Shown here: positions 7,931-15,703 of the stretch, piece by piece
Layout of the letters: every line of letters starts with the position of its first letter
Numbering within the stretch: the first letter of the stretch is position 1
Virus record (IMG/VR): IMGVR_UViG_3300030406_003049
Span: 30,948-94,947 of that record
Strand: one strand, 5' to 3'
DNA from: a virus
Length of the DNA stretch: 64,000 nt
Made by a program: the position numbers and the translations under genes
Notes under the pieces: model-generated
Databases searched by the model: none
Seen by the model: only the letters and a program-made list of their open reading frames with translations
Told to the model about the DNA's origin: nothing

Positions 7931-9459
7931 ACAAGTGCCTCCACATCTTCTATCGTATTTATATCCGCCACAAACTTATCATGTCTTATTCTTTTACATC
8001 GTGGGAATCTTAGCCCATAATTGCCTTTAGCATCTTGGCTAACTAAGTCTGCTGATACTTCTAAAACAACTCTAGGCAATAAGTTATATGTGCCGTTATC
8101 ATAAGTTTCAACATTCTTTCTAAGTTCATTTGTTAGCCAAACTAAATCAGCATCACTAAAACCTGTTCCAATAGAACCGATTGATTTGAAGCCACTATCG
8201 CTCTTTACAGAAATACCAAAAGTTCCGAATACATTTGCTCTTGAGCCTTCGCCATATTTAGCAGTAGTAATGGCCACATCTAATTCAATGCGAGGAGGCT
8301 TGTATTTAGCCCACCCTGCGCTTCTTTTACCTGCCTCATAGGGTAAACTAGTATCTTTGACAATAATGCCCTCAAAACCATCGTTAATTGCTCTATTATA
8401 GAATGCTAGAACATCACCGCCCTCTTCCATTCTATGTGCTTGGTCGGGCAGTTGTGAAAATTTAGCCAATCTTTCAGCGTAAGGTAAGTCCATTATAGTT
8501 TCATCACCAAACTTAAGACAATCAAATATAACCCACTTGACTTTAACTTTCTGTAGTGCTTCTTCATGGTCTTTAGAATGAACTCTTGTTCCCATTAGTT
8601 TATGTTCAGCAGGTGAACCATCATCTTTAATTGGGTATATTTCACCATCAAGAATACAATCTACTTCATATTGTCTAACTGTTTCTACAACATCTTGAAA
8701 TTGAGGAGTAGCGATATTACCTTTACGATTAAAGATAATTACACTATCTCCTTGTTTGTGTATTTGGTATCTATTGCCGTCATATTTGTAATCAACAATT
8801 TTATCTTTAGGCCATTTATTCATAGGAACTTCTTTTGCTAACATTGGTTTTACAAAAGAGCCATGAGATAATTTCATAGGCGGTTCTTCTTTCATTTCAT
8901 AATATACACAAAGATTACCTAAACTGTTGAAGTTAGCATGTTTCTTTACTTCACTAATTTTCTTGTCGTAGTGTTTTGCTAATATCTTTTTAACGACTCC
9001 GCTATCAATGCCGTTTGTTGGTGAACCTAACCAGTATCTAACAAACCATTTTCTTTCTAAGGCTGACATTTTTAATAAAACATCTTGCACTAAAAGGAAA
9101 GAGGCATCGTTTACAGAACCACAAGCGTTCTCTAAAACTCTTAGAACAGAAACGATACCTATGTTTCTTTGAGTTTCTGCCCCTGTATCTAGTAAATATA
9201 TTGCTTCTCCTAATTCTCCATCTATTGCATACAAGGTTTCTATTTCATCGTCAAAGCAATTAAAAATCTTAGTTAGCCAAGACTTAGCCTTTGCTAAACC
9301 AATATTATTACTAGGGTATTCTCTAGCCAAAATCTGTATTGCTACGCTTTTACTAGAAGTAAACTTATCTAGTTCTGTTGCTATTAATTTTACTTGTTCC
9401 GTTGGTGTCTTTCCTTTCGTGGATTCTAACAATCGGCTCATCATTTTCCAATCTATCAT
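7927..9459 (-). CDS. lig: ATP-dependent DNA ligase
   Basis: This 510-residue ligase has an archaeal layout: an N-terminal helical DNA-binding domain, then motif I YKYDGNR with the AMP-accepting Lys at about 225, motif III CILDGEIYP, motif IV GFEGIIVKD, and motif V WAKYKPPRIELDVAI leading into an OB domain with a 'RFPRCKRIR'-type motif. It would seal nicks during viral replication, probably with PCNA. The start at 9459 has GGAG upstream and overlaps a small gene. All catalytic motifs look intact, unlike the second ligase at 54843. Confidence 0.93.
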   Translation of the reverse strand: MIDWKMMSRLLESTKGKTPTEQVKLIATELDKFTSSKSVAIQILAREYPSNNIGLAKAKSWLTKIFNCFDDEIETLYAIDGELGEAIYLLDTGAETQRNIGIVSVLRVLENACGSVNDASFLLVQDVLLKMSALERKWFVRYWLGSPTNGIDSGVVKKILAKHYDKKISEVKKHANFNSLGNLCVYYEMKEEPPMKLSHGSFVKPMLAKEVPMNKWPKDKIVDYKYDGNRYQIHKQGDSVIIFNRKGNIATPQFQDVVETVRQYEVDCILDGEIYPIKDDGSPAEHKLMGTRVHSKDHEEALQKVKVKWVIFDCLKFGDETIMDLPYAERLAKFSQLPDQAHRMEEGGDVLAFYNRAINDGFEGIIVKDTSLPYEAGKRSAGWAKYKPPRIELDVAITTAKYGEGSRANVFGTFGISVKSDSGFKSIGSIGTGFSDADLVWLTNELRKNVETYDNGTYNLLPRVVLEVSADLVSQDAKGNYGLRFPRCKRIRHDKFVADINTIEDVEALV

Positions 9460-9592
9460 CTATAATCATCTCCATATTTGTATTTATTTTGTAAACTAAT
9501 TCTTTTAGAAGGTCGCTTATTTTACCTTCATGCTTTTCGGCATATGTCCACATAGCATTTGCTAAGTATATCCATTCATTCTTCTTCATCAT
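9365..9592 (-). CDS. Hypothetical protein, 75 aa, overlapping ligase
   Basis: ATG at 9592 follows GGTGA with good spacing. The product has a helical N-terminus (NEWIYLANAMWTYAEKHEG) and a charged tail. It overlaps the ligase start by 95 nt, more than usual here, so its C-terminal part is coding in two frames. The good ribosome-binding site supports it, but it is less certain than its neighbours. Confidence 0.45.
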   Translation of the reverse strand: MMKKNEWIYLANAMWTYAEKHEGKISDLLKELVYKINTNMEMIIDDRLENDEPIVRIHERKDTNGTSKINSNRTR

Positions 9593-9932
9593 CTTCACCA
9601 CTATTGATAACTCCCATTATTCTAGTAAAGTTAATCATAATGGCGTTCATTACTTGAACTTCATCTAACTTATCTAACTCAACTAACTTATTAGTCATAG
9701 AAACTAGAGTTCCTTGAACAATAGGTGGGGCTAAAGTGGCTAGTTTAGTGTCTGTTTGTATCTCCCAATACATAACAAAAGACGCTCTTGTAAATTCATT
9801 AGCCTTTTTTATTTGAGAAAAGTCTGCTTCAAAGTGTTCTAACAATCTTTCGTTAGGTAGTTTCTTTCTAATGGCTTTACCCCATTCATCTAACTTTTTA
9901 TTATTCCGCCAAATTCTAACATACTTGAGCAT
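9576..9932 (-). CDS. Hypothetical protein, 118 aa
   Basis: A mostly helical protein (MLKYVRIWRNNKKLDEWGKA to a DDEEE tail). It shares no recognised motif. Its start overlaps the histone-fold gene's stop by one base, so the two are likely co-expressed. The acidic tail next to a histone-like gene could suggest a partner or chaperone of that protein; this is inference only. Confidence 0.65.
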   Translation of the reverse strand: MLKYVRIWRNNKKLDEWGKAIRKKLPNERLLEHFEADFSQIKKANEFTRASFVMYWEIQTDTKLATLAPPIVQGTLVSMTNKLVELDKLDEVQVMNAIMINFTRIMGVINSGEDDEEE

Positions 9933-10198
9933 TATTCTTCCTCTCCTATGAAGTGTCTTAATACTGGTTGTTTCTGTAAAACAACTGCATTAGCGAATAC
10001 ATTGAAAGCATCAATAATATCTTGCGGCTGAACTCTTTTAGTCCCAACCGCATTATTTTCAATTTCAAGCAATAAGTAATTCATCATATTATTAAGAGAA
10101 ACTCTAAGTTGTTCTAAACAACCATTAGACCATTCTCTTTTAGGATTAAATCTTTTCATTAAGGCTTTAATTTTTACATCTGTTATTATTTTACTCAT
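9932..10198 (-). CDS. Histone-fold protein (archaeal histone/TAF-like)
   Basis: This 88-residue protein has the helix-strand-helix layout of a histone fold: a long central helix 'LNNMMNYLLLEIENNAV', a short basic loop GTKR, then 'VQPQDIIDAFNVF', which parallels the R-K-T-V-x-x-x-D-I of archaeal histones and CBF/TAF proteins. The N-terminus is basic (MKRFNPKREW). Such a protein could compact viral DNA or replace host chromatin; a transcription-factor role like TAFs is also possible. It sits in an operon with a PC4-like protein and ligase. Identity is by pattern only. Confidence 0.55.
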   Translation of the reverse strand: MSKIITDVKIKALMKRFNPKREWSNGCLEQLRVSLNNMMNYLLLEIENNAVGTKRVQPQDIIDAFNVFANAVVLQKQPVLRHFIGEEE

Positions 10199-10299
10199 TG
10201 ATTAATCAACTCCAATATTACTTCTAGTGTTCCATCTCTATATTCTATGCAAAGGAAAGGTAGTGCCTCTCCGTGTCTTGTTTGTATAATTTCATTCAT
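10195..10299 (-). CDS. Hypothetical small protein, 34 aa
   Basis: The frame from ATG 10299 (MNEIIQTRHGEALPFLCI) overlaps the PC4-like stop upstream and the histone-fold start downstream, each as ATGA, exactly as its neighbours are coupled. It looks like a short beta hairpin plus helix. Function unknown. Confidence 0.5.
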   Translation of the reverse strand: MNEIIQTRHGEALPFLCIEYRDGTLEVILELINQ

Positions 10300-10493
10300 T
10301 CTAATTCCCTCTCTAGTATTTTTAATAATAATTTAGCCTCCTCAACATTCAAGCGAATGCCTTTTCTTGATGGTTTGTCATTGACATACCACCGAACATC
10401 AAAGACTTCAATGTTCCAATAATTTCCACGCTTAACTAATATTTCTTCTGTTGCGTTTCGGGCTATTGTTCCCTTTGTTTCTAAATCGCTCAA
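10296..10493 (-). CDS. PC4-like single-stranded DNA-binding protein
   Basis: Sixty-five residues with the PC4/p15 layout: strands 'NYWNIEVFDVRWYVND', then the conserved 'SRKGIRLNVEEAKLLLK' and a final helix. PC4-like proteins are small dimers that bind ssDNA and act in transcription and replication. The gene is between two 4-nt overlaps. Together with TFB (16227-17078) and the histone-fold protein it suggests the virus adjusts host transcription. Confidence 0.65.
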   Translation of the reverse strand: MSDLETKGTIARNATEEILVKRGNYWNIEVFDVRWYVNDKPSRKGIRLNVEEAKLLLKILERELE

Positions 10494-10888
10494 CTAATCC
10501 ACCCCTCTTTGAATTTCTTTATTTCTTTTAGACTACTGAAATATCTAGGAGTTTCTAGTTCATCTAATCTATTTACTACCCAACAAGCACCACCTAAAGA
10601 TGATATTTGCACTATCTCATATTGACCCTCATTGACTTCAACTACTTCTTTAGTTCCTATCTCCGGCACTAAACCATACATTCTAGTTAGTTCTTGGGAA
10701 ACATCTTGCATGTTCTCCATAACATATTTGATAATGTGCGCTCTTTGTATTGGTATCTTTGGTGCAACATCTATCTTTAGATTACCAGTCATATTACAGA
10801 CTACACATTTATTTCCTTTACAAATAGGACACTGAATCTGTGCTTTATGCGGTGCGGGTAAATTAACTGTTATTGCTCTTTTCTTCAT
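10490..10888 (-). CDS. Zinc-binding hypothetical protein, 132 aa
   Basis: ATG at 10888 follows GGGGAGAA; an in-frame ATG at 10909 lacks a site. A zinc site CPICKGNKCVVC lies near residue 20, followed by a helical region and a C-terminal beta hairpin 'YEIVQISSLGGACWVV'. The 'CPxCxGxxC' run resembles DnaJ-type zinc loops. It overlaps its neighbours by 4 nt on both sides. Function unknown. Confidence 0.6.
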   Translation of the reverse strand: MKKRAITVNLPAPHKAQIQCPICKGNKCVVCNMTGNLKIDVAPKIPIQRAHIIKYVMENMQDVSQELTRMYGLVPEIGTKEVVEVNEGQYEIVQISSLGGACWVVNRLDELETPRYFSSLKEIKKFKEGWIS

Positions 10889-10980
10889 TTCTCCCCACCT
10901 TCCAAACATACCTTACACATACCGAACCTTCTAGCATAATACTTAGTCATATCTCTCCAACAATTAGGACATTTAATCAT
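10885..10980 (-). CDS. Tiny zinc-ribbon protein, 31 aa
   Basis: Starts at ATG 10980 and encodes two CxxC knuckles, CPNC and CKVC, 20 residues apart, enough for one zinc ribbon. Both ends overlap neighbouring genes as ATGA, which supports a real, translated gene. Such minimal ribbons recur through this leftward block. Confidence 0.55.
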   Translation of the reverse strand: MIKCPNCWRDMTKYYARRFGMCKVCLEGGEK

Positions 10981-11633
10981 TTATCATCACCCTTTACATA
11001 TTTATACCCTAACTTATCCATCAGTTCGGGCGACAAAAAATGTTCGGGCATGGCTCTTTGTTTTCCATGAGTAGGGTCGTTTACTATTCTTTCAGTAAGA
11101 GCAATAACATAGTTTTTTTCTTCCGGTGTTTTAGCCTCATCTAAACTTTTAGCAAGAAAATTTCGTGTATCTTCATGTGCTATTTCTGTATTAGGCACTA
11201 TATGTTGGTGTTTGTAGCCAAAGTCTAATTCATAATCTTCGGGATAAACCCATAAATGAAATTGATTGCATGTATCTACTAGTTTACTCATAGGAGGAAA
11301 AACCTCTACTGCCGTTCTTTCTTCACCGCATATTTCATTTTTCATCATTTGCATATCCCTCCAATCGTGGGCAGTATGGGTATTTCTAACATTTCTAAAA
11401 CATAACCATGTAAACTTGTTATTTGGGAATTGATGAGCAGGATTATTCGGATAATATACCTTAACGATATATTCATCATTACGCCAATACTCATCATATT
11501 CTAAACTGCTTACATCAACATCGGGGAAATATTCGCTTGTTAGTTCAAATCTAACCAAAGGAGTCCAAGCATTCTTTTTAGATTTCTTAGGTTTTTTAGA
11601 TTTCCTTTGTTTCTTGAAACTATTATATTTCAT
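10977..11633 (-). CDS. Conserved viral protein ('HDWRDMQ..KNE' family, DUF7694-like)
   Basis: This 218-residue protein has a basic N-terminus of Lys/Lys-Pro repeats, then 'AHDWRDMQMMKNEICGEE', 'AVEVFPPMSKLVDTCNQFH' and 'LWVY'. From memory this block is typical of a phage family whose members contain 'HDWRD.Q.IKNE..G' and 'VELYPAESRLVDTANQYHLW'. The function is not known to me. Placed between zinc-ribbon and GroEL genes in the same operon. Confidence 0.65.
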   Translation of the reverse strand: MKYNSFKKQRKSKKPKKSKKNAWTPLVRFELTSEYFPDVDVSSLEYDEYWRNDEYIVKVYYPNNPAHQFPNNKFTWLCFRNVRNTHTAHDWRDMQMMKNEICGEERTAVEVFPPMSKLVDTCNQFHLWVYPEDYELDFGYKHQHIVPNTEIAHEDTRNFLAKSLDEAKTPEEKNYVIALTERIVNDPTHGKQRAMPEHFLSPELMDKLGYKYVKGDDK

Positions 11634-11862
11634 AATGGTTGTCCTCCACCAAATGATAGTAGTGTCTTGCTAACTTTGCTTTGAAGGTTTTGTTGTTTCC
11701 TGCCTTTATTATATGATATACTTGTCTTTCATTAAGTCTAACTATTGGGTCTATTTCCATTTCTCCGATTTTTAAGAGCAGTTCTAAATTACATTTTTTA
11801 AACCAATATTTAATTTTAAAATCCACTATATCTTTTTTCTTAAATGTTATTTCCTTTTCCAT
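11623..11862 (-). CDS. Hypothetical protein, 79 aa
   Basis: A basic protein (KKKDIVDFKIKYWFKKC) with a helical C-terminal half that may be a helix-turn-helix (LNERQVYHIIKAGNNKTFK). It starts after GGAGGAATAT and overlaps the next gene by 11 nt. No family recognised. Confidence 0.6.
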   Translation of the reverse strand: MEKEITFKKKDIVDFKIKYWFKKCNLELLLKIGEMEIDPIVRLNERQVYHIIKAGNNKTFKAKLARHYYHLVEDNHYEI

Positions 11863-11864
11863 AT

Positions 11865-13382
11865 TTATTCCTCCGGTAATAATACTGCTACATCAGTAGA
11901 ATAGAACAATTGTGCGATAGACATAGCCGCCAAGAAACTATTTTTGGCTACTTTAACAGGGTCAAAAACTCCTGCCGTTCTTAGGTTTTGGGTGCTACCA
12001 GTTAGAGCATTAAAGCCCATGTCTTTCTTACCAAAAGAAACAGAAGGGTTATCTATTCCACTGTTTCTTTGTAAGACTTTCATTGGTTCTTGCATGGCTA
12101 ACTCAAACCACTTAGAACGCTTTTTGTCCATGTCCTTTATTGCTAACTTAGCGGCCTTTGCTAGAGTCAATCCACCACCAACAATAATACCTTCTTCTAA
12201 TGCGGCCTTTGTAGCATTAAGAGCGTCGTCTAATCTTTCTTTCTTTTCTCTCATTTCAATAGATGAAGAAGCACCAACCTTAATTGTAGCAACGCCACCA
12301 CTAAGTCTTGCTATTCTTCTCTTGAGTCTAAGTTTATCATACTCGTCTTGGGAATCTTCAAGTGTTCCTTTTAGTGTAGTTATTCTATTTTCTGTTAGTG
12401 GTCTATTACCTCCAACAAAGATTGTTTTATCTTTAGTAATAGTAATGCTATCACAAGTCCCAAAGGTATGTGCGTGTAGTTGCTTAGGGTCGTCTTTGCT
12501 TTCATCTGTATAGACTGTTCCGCCAACAACTCCTGCAATATCAGCCAACTCATCTAATTGAGCATCACCAAAGTTAGGTGCGGTAATTACTGCAACTTCT
12601 ATTGTCTTTTGTAAAAGATTCATAACTACATTGTTCATAGCATTACCTTCCATTCCTTTACAGAATATAACTAACGGTTGTTTATTATTAGCCGCATGTT
12701 CCATCATAGGTAATATTTCACTAAAGTTTCTTATCGCTAAGTTAGATAAGAAAATCAGTGGACTATCAAATGTGCATTTACCATCTTCACTATTAGCCAT
12801 TAAATGACTCATATAACCTTCATCAATCTCTAATCCTTTTCTTACCACAATTTCAGTGTTATGTGTTTTAGATTCTTCAACAGTAATAATACCATCACGC
12901 CCAACTTTATCAATTGCTTCTGCAATTAAAGAACCCAAATGAGAATCATTATTGGCCGCTATTGTGGCGATATTTTCAATATCAGTATCTTTAACTTTTT
13001 GCGATGCTTGGTCTAAATGAAAAATAGTGGCCATTTTTAATCTATCAATCAAATTATTAAATTGATGAGCATTCATTTCCGGTGCATCTAACATATTATG
13101 ACATAATGCTTGAGCAAGAATACAAGCAGTAGTAGTTCCATCACCGCTACCTTCTTGTGCCTTACTTGCTAAGTTTTGAACTAATTGTATTCCCATTTGA
13201 ACATAGGGGTCTTCATCACTAATATATTTTGTAATTGTGACTCCATCATTAATTACAACAGGTGGATTACCTTGTAATATAACTGTCTTGGCTTGTGGGC
13301 CAAGTGTGGGTTTTACTGTATTAGCAACAATGTCTATTCCTTTCAATAGTTTTTCCTTTACTTCTTTTCCGTGTATAATCAT
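11865..13382 (-). CDS. groEL: GroEL-type (group I) chaperonin
   Basis: This 505-residue chaperonin has 'TVKPTLGPQAKTVIL', 'NDGVTI', the nucleotide motif GDGTTTA at about 80-86, apical 'NIATIAANNDSHLG' and 'VGRDGIITVEES', then 'LSGGVATIKVGASSSIEM' and 'EGIIVGGG', all in group I order. It lacks the Gly-Gly-Met tail of bacterial GroEL and is about 40 residues shorter. A GroES-like gene lies just upstream, so the pair probably folds virion proteins. A group I chaperonin in an otherwise archaeal-type virus points to ancient transfer or to a host carrying this type. Confidence 0.93.
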   Translation of the reverse strand: MIIHGKEVKEKLLKGIDIVANTVKPTLGPQAKTVILQGNPPVVINDGVTITKYISDEDPYVQMGIQLVQNLASKAQEGSGDGTTTACILAQALCHNMLDAPEMNAHQFNNLIDRLKMATIFHLDQASQKVKDTDIENIATIAANNDSHLGSLIAEAIDKVGRDGIITVEESKTHNTEIVVRKGLEIDEGYMSHLMANSEDGKCTFDSPLIFLSNLAIRNFSEILPMMEHAANNKQPLVIFCKGMEGNAMNNVVMNLLQKTIEVAVITAPNFGDAQLDELADIAGVVGGTVYTDESKDDPKQLHAHTFGTCDSITITKDKTIFVGGNRPLTENRITTLKGTLEDSQDEYDKLRLKRRIARLSGGVATIKVGASSSIEMREKKERLDDALNATKAALEEGIIVGGGLTLAKAAKLAIKDMDKKRSKWFELAMQEPMKVLQRNSGIDNPSVSFGKKDMGFNALTGSTQNLRTAGVFDPVKVAKNSFLAAMSIAQLFYSTDVAVLLPEE

Positions 13383-13384
13383 TT

Positions 13385-13567
13385 TTATTCCTCCGATTCG
13401 CTATCAAATCTGTGTAGAGTCTCCATAGCCTCCATTATATGTATGTGAGCATGTATGAGGTCAGCAAGGTCTTCAGCCTCACTATCGCTTAGTTTATTTT
13501 CATCAACACCACTAACTCTATTCCAAAGTTCTATTTCAATCGGCCTTAGTATTTTTGTAAAATTCAC
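13385..13567 (-). CDS. Hypothetical protein, 60 aa, between GroEL and GroES
   Basis: An acidic, helical protein (LSDSEAEDLADLIHAHIHIM, ending SESEE). No motif recognised. It overlaps the GroES-like gene by 4 nt and ends 2 nt before GroEL, so it is part of the chaperonin unit; a small cofactor of the chaperonin is possible but unproven. Confidence 0.6.
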   Translation of the reverse strand: MNFTKILRPIEIELWNRVSGVDENKLSDSEAEDLADLIHAHIHIMEAMETLHRFDSESEE

Positions 13568-13776
13568 ACTTCCACCGCCATTATATCATCATAGTGGACT
13601 ACAATAAAATCCTCCACCTTAACATAATCTTTTCTTCCATTAAAGTGAACTATTTTATCTTTCAATTCCTTAAAGCGACTACTATGGACTCTACCTTTAC
13701 TGTTATTCTTAGATACAATATGGCCGTGTTTCTCGTCCATTAATTCAACCAATACCCAATCTCCTACTGCTTTCAT
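13564..13776 (-). CDS. groES: GroES-like co-chaperonin, compact
   Basis: Seventy residues with the GroES frame: MKAVGDWVLVELMDEK at the start, a shortened mobile region with 'HIVSKNN', then 'KIVHFNGRKDYVKVEDFIV' and the closing strand 'HYDDIMAVEV', equivalent to the 'REDDILAV' end of GroES. At 70 residues it is shorter than the usual 95-100, with most of the roof loop missing, as in some phage co-chaperonins. The GroEL gene is two genes downstream. Confidence 0.75.
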   Translation of the reverse strand: MKAVGDWVLVELMDEKHGHIVSKNNSKGRVHSSRFKELKDKIVHFNGRKDYVKVEDFIVVHYDDIMAVEV

Positions 13777-13910
13777 TATTCTTCACCATACCATTCTTTT
13801 TTATTTACTTCTTTTACTCCGTCATATTCATTACAAGTAGAACAAGACCAATAACCTAAATCATCGTCTGCTTCTCCTTCACAATAAACACAAATCATAA
13901 TTGTTGTCAT
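13776..13910 (-). CDS. Zinc-ribbon protein, 44 aa
   Basis: The frame from ATG 13910 begins MTTIMICVYCEGEADDD and has CVYC and CSTC pairs 15 residues apart, then a charged tail. Its stop abuts the GroES start, and its start overlaps the JAMM protease stop by 4 nt. It is a typical small ribbon of this block; the partner is unknown. Confidence 0.55.
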   Translation of the reverse strand: MTTIMICVYCEGEADDDLGYWSCSTCNEYDGVKEVNKKEWYGEE

Positions 13911-14428
13911 TCTTCCTCGCCTCTATATTGTCTTTGCTCCATAGTAGAAACTACTCCGTTTTCATCTACATATCTAATTGTTAATAAATTAGGCTCGGTA
14001 TTATTCCAATAACCATAATGTTCTACACCGCCTAATACATAGGCTTCGTGCATTAATCCATTCCATGTATTAACTGTCTTCCAATCAACACCACTAAAGT
14101 AAGCACTGCCGAATGGGTGTGTATGAATCCAACACTTGATAGGTAATTTCATGCCGATAGGGGGCTTCATACCAAACTCAACATAGCCCGAAGAACCTGT
14201 AGTGGTATGACAATTATTATCACCATCAATAACTACTTGCACTTCTAAAGCGGGTAGTATTACAGTTGAAGCATACCAAATAGCCTCAAAAAAACCTAAT
14301 GCTTCAACATCTTGTTCACAATCCCATGCTTCTTTTATGTGTAGTTCTGCACTTTTTCTAGCATCTTCAATGCTTGACTCATATTCAACCATGTTTTCAA
14401 AATCTCTTATTGATTTACCATCGCCCAT
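13907..14428 (-). CDS. JAMM/MPN+ metalloprotease (isopeptidase-like)
   Basis: About 173 residues from ATG 14428, chosen because GGAG lies upstream; an in-frame ATG at 14452 does not. The metal motif is complete: H102-T-H104-P, seven residues, then S112-G-V-D115, i.e. H-x-H-x7-S-x2-D; a candidate Glu is in VEALGFF at about 42. JAMM enzymes cut isopeptide bonds between ubiquitin-like proteins and targets. An E1-like gene lies 380 nt upstream in the same operon, and a Gly-Gly ubiquitin-like gene is 4.4 kb further, so removal or processing of that modifier is the most likely role. A phage tail-type peptidase is the alternative. Confidence 0.85.
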   Translation of the reverse strand: MGDGKSIRDFENMVEYESSIEDARKSAELHIKEAWDCEQDVEALGFFEAIWYASTVILPALEVQVVIDGDNNCHTTTGSSGYVEFGMKPPIGMKLPIKCWIHTHPFGSAYFSGVDWKTVNTWNGLMHEAYVLGGVEHYGYWNNTEPNLLTIRYVDENGVVSTMEQRQYRGEEE

Positions 14429-14648
14429 TATCAACCATCTCCACATAATCATAGTAAGCCTTCATAAATTTGTTAAATTCTTGCTTAGATACTTCTTGAA
14501 TAATAACTCCACCGGAAGTATATACTTTCAGTTCAATTATATCATATGTGCTATTATTCCAACTAATGTGCTGAATATTCTTATATCTAACACATGCTCT
14601 TCTCGTTTGTAAAACTCTTCTTAATACTGTTATATTTTCTCTTTCCAT
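14415..14648 (-). CDS. Hypothetical protein, 77 aa
   Basis: Lies between the E1-like and JAMM genes. It has a basic N-terminus (LRRVLQTRRACVRYKN), a strand-rich middle (DIIELKVYTSGGVIIQEV) and a helical end. It carries one Cys (about residue 19). It does not look like an E2 or a Gly-Gly modifier, but its place makes it a candidate partner of the conjugation cassette. Start after GGAGGAATAAAA. Confidence 0.6.
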   Translation of the reverse strand: MERENITVLRRVLQTRRACVRYKNIQHISWNNSTYDIIELKVYTSGGVIIQEVSKQEFNKFMKAYYDYVEMVDNGRW

Positions 14649-14650
14649 TT

Positions 14651-14800
14651 TTATTCCTCCACTCTAATTTGTTCCATCACAAGGTCTGCATTTTCAACAA
14701 TAAATTGTAAAATTACACTATGCAAATCCCTGTGCATTAAATCGTCTACATCTAGTTCCATGTTTATTTCTCCGTCTAACATTAATTTTATTTCTATCAT
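14651..14800 (-). CDS. Hypothetical small protein, 49 aa
   Basis: The frame from ATG 14800 begins MIEIKLMLDGEINMELDVDD, two likely strands and a helix, with an acidic tail. It sits in the gap between E1-like and 77-aa genes with consistent spacing to both. It is too short and lacks a C-terminal Gly-Gly, so it is not the obvious modifier. Function unknown. Confidence 0.5.
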   Translation of the reverse strand: MIEIKLMLDGEINMELDVDDLMHRDLHSVILQFIVENADLVMEQIRVEE

Positions 14801-14809
14801 TTTTATCCC

Positions 14810-15367
14810 TCATACATTTATAATAGCGAATGAATTTACTCCATCACCGCTAAACCATCTTTGAATCCATTGTGCGCCCATAGCCGCAATAGCCATGTGC
14901 ATGAAATGTATTCCTTCTTGTGAACCGTCCCAAGATTCTCCTTGACAACTATATGACCCATCTTTACCCGCTAGTAAACTATCATACATTGATGGGTCGG
15001 CCTCATAAGAAACATAGGCCGCATTTCTACCTTGAGAACGCAAGTCTAACCACTTTATATTTGAGTTGTAAAGCATTCTTCTAGTGCTTAAGTTATCAAC
15101 ACAACAAACTACTAGGTCAAAGCCTTCAAGTTGTTGTGGTGTTAAGATAGGATATGGGCTAGAAATGCTTACACACTTATGTTTACCCATAGCCACAGAC
15201 TTATTTTTTCCAACTTCTTCTTCACTAAAGTTTTGATATGTTAGATTCTTTGTTTCTACTTTATCATCATCATTCACTTGTATTTCATACAAGTCTAAAT
15301 TATCTAAGAATGAAATAAGATAACTTCCTATTCCACCTGCTCCAATTACTAATATTTTTCTTTTCAT
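14810..15367 (-). CDS. Compact E1/ThiF-like adenylating enzyme
   Basis: 185 residues with an E1/MoeB/ThiF Rossmann domain: ATP loop GAGGIG at 9-14, acidic and ribose-contact region D33-D-D35-x2-E38 followed by N41-L-x2-Q45, Lys at GKNKS, and 'CCVDN' (DN at 91-92) with R97. The usual Arg of N-L-x-R-Q is Tyr. Cys141 (SYSCQGE) is a candidate thioester site. No zinc CxxC pairs are present. E1-like enzymes adenylate the terminal Gly of ubiquitin-like proteins. With the JAMM protease two genes downstream and the Gly-Gly protein at 18804, a modifier pathway is likely. It overlaps a Myb-like gene by 4 nt. Confidence 0.85.
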   Translation of the reverse strand: MKRKILVIGAGGIGSYLISFLDNLDLYEIQVNDDDKVETKNLTYQNFSEEEVGKNKSVAMGKHKCVSISSPYPILTPQQLEGFDLVVCCVDNLSTRRMLYNSNIKWLDLRSQGRNAAYVSYEADPSMYDSLLAGKDGSYSCQGESWDGSQEGIHFMHMAIAAMGAQWIQRWFSGDGVNSFAIINV

Positions 15368-15573
15368 ATTTGTTCACTTCTCCATTCTAAAATTTCTTTG
15401 CATGACATTGTTGCTTCCGCAACTTGTCGTGCAAAAATCTTGTCCATTACTCTTTTACAAGCACTAACTTTCCTATTCAACTTTACAGAAATTTCTTCAT
15501 ATGTCATATCTGTATTTACAACCATGTCATATAGTTCATCAAATTCTTCACTACTCCATCTTCCTCTTTTCAT
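15364..15573 (-). CDS. Myb/SANT-like helix-turn-helix protein, 69 aa
   Basis: 'GRWSSEEFDELYDMVVN' followed by 'TYEEISVKLNRKVSACKRVM' matches a three-helix Myb/SANT or homeodomain-like fold with Trp in helix 1. Probably a small DNA-binding regulator. It is the gene immediately before E1 and overlaps it by 4 nt, so it may control or be co-regulated with the cassette. Start after AGGAGGAATAAAA. Confidence 0.6.
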   Translation of the reverse strand: MKRGRWSSEEFDELYDMVVNTDMTYEEISVKLNRKVSACKRVMDKIFARQVAEATMSCKEILEWRSEQI

Positions 15574-15584
15574 TTTTATTCCTC

Positions 15585-15701
15585 CTAATATTTTCTACTT
15601 TGTTCATTATAGCCACAATCTTTACATTGGACTCCTTCATAATTTTCTGTTTCCCATTCAAACATTGTTCCATTACATCTAGGACACATATATTGTCTCA
15701 T
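15585..15701 (-). CDS. Zinc-ribbon protein, 38 aa
   Basis: From ATG 15701: MRQYMCPRCNGTMFEWETEN, then CKDCGYNEQ. The two CxxC pairs are 20 residues apart, a complete zinc ribbon of the TFIIS/RNA-polymerase subunit type but without further domains. It lies between the 69-aa genes with 2-11 nt spacing. Confidence 0.55.
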   Translation of the reverse strand: MRQYMCPRCNGTMFEWETENYEGVQCKDCGYNEQSRKY

Positions 15702-15703
15702 AT

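Noticed and set aside
11865-13382. Thermosome (group II) as identity of the chaperonin
   Set aside because: Segments such as GDGTTTA with KVGRDGIITVEES and LSGGVATIKVGA follow group I (GroEL) order, and a GroES-like gene is adjacent.
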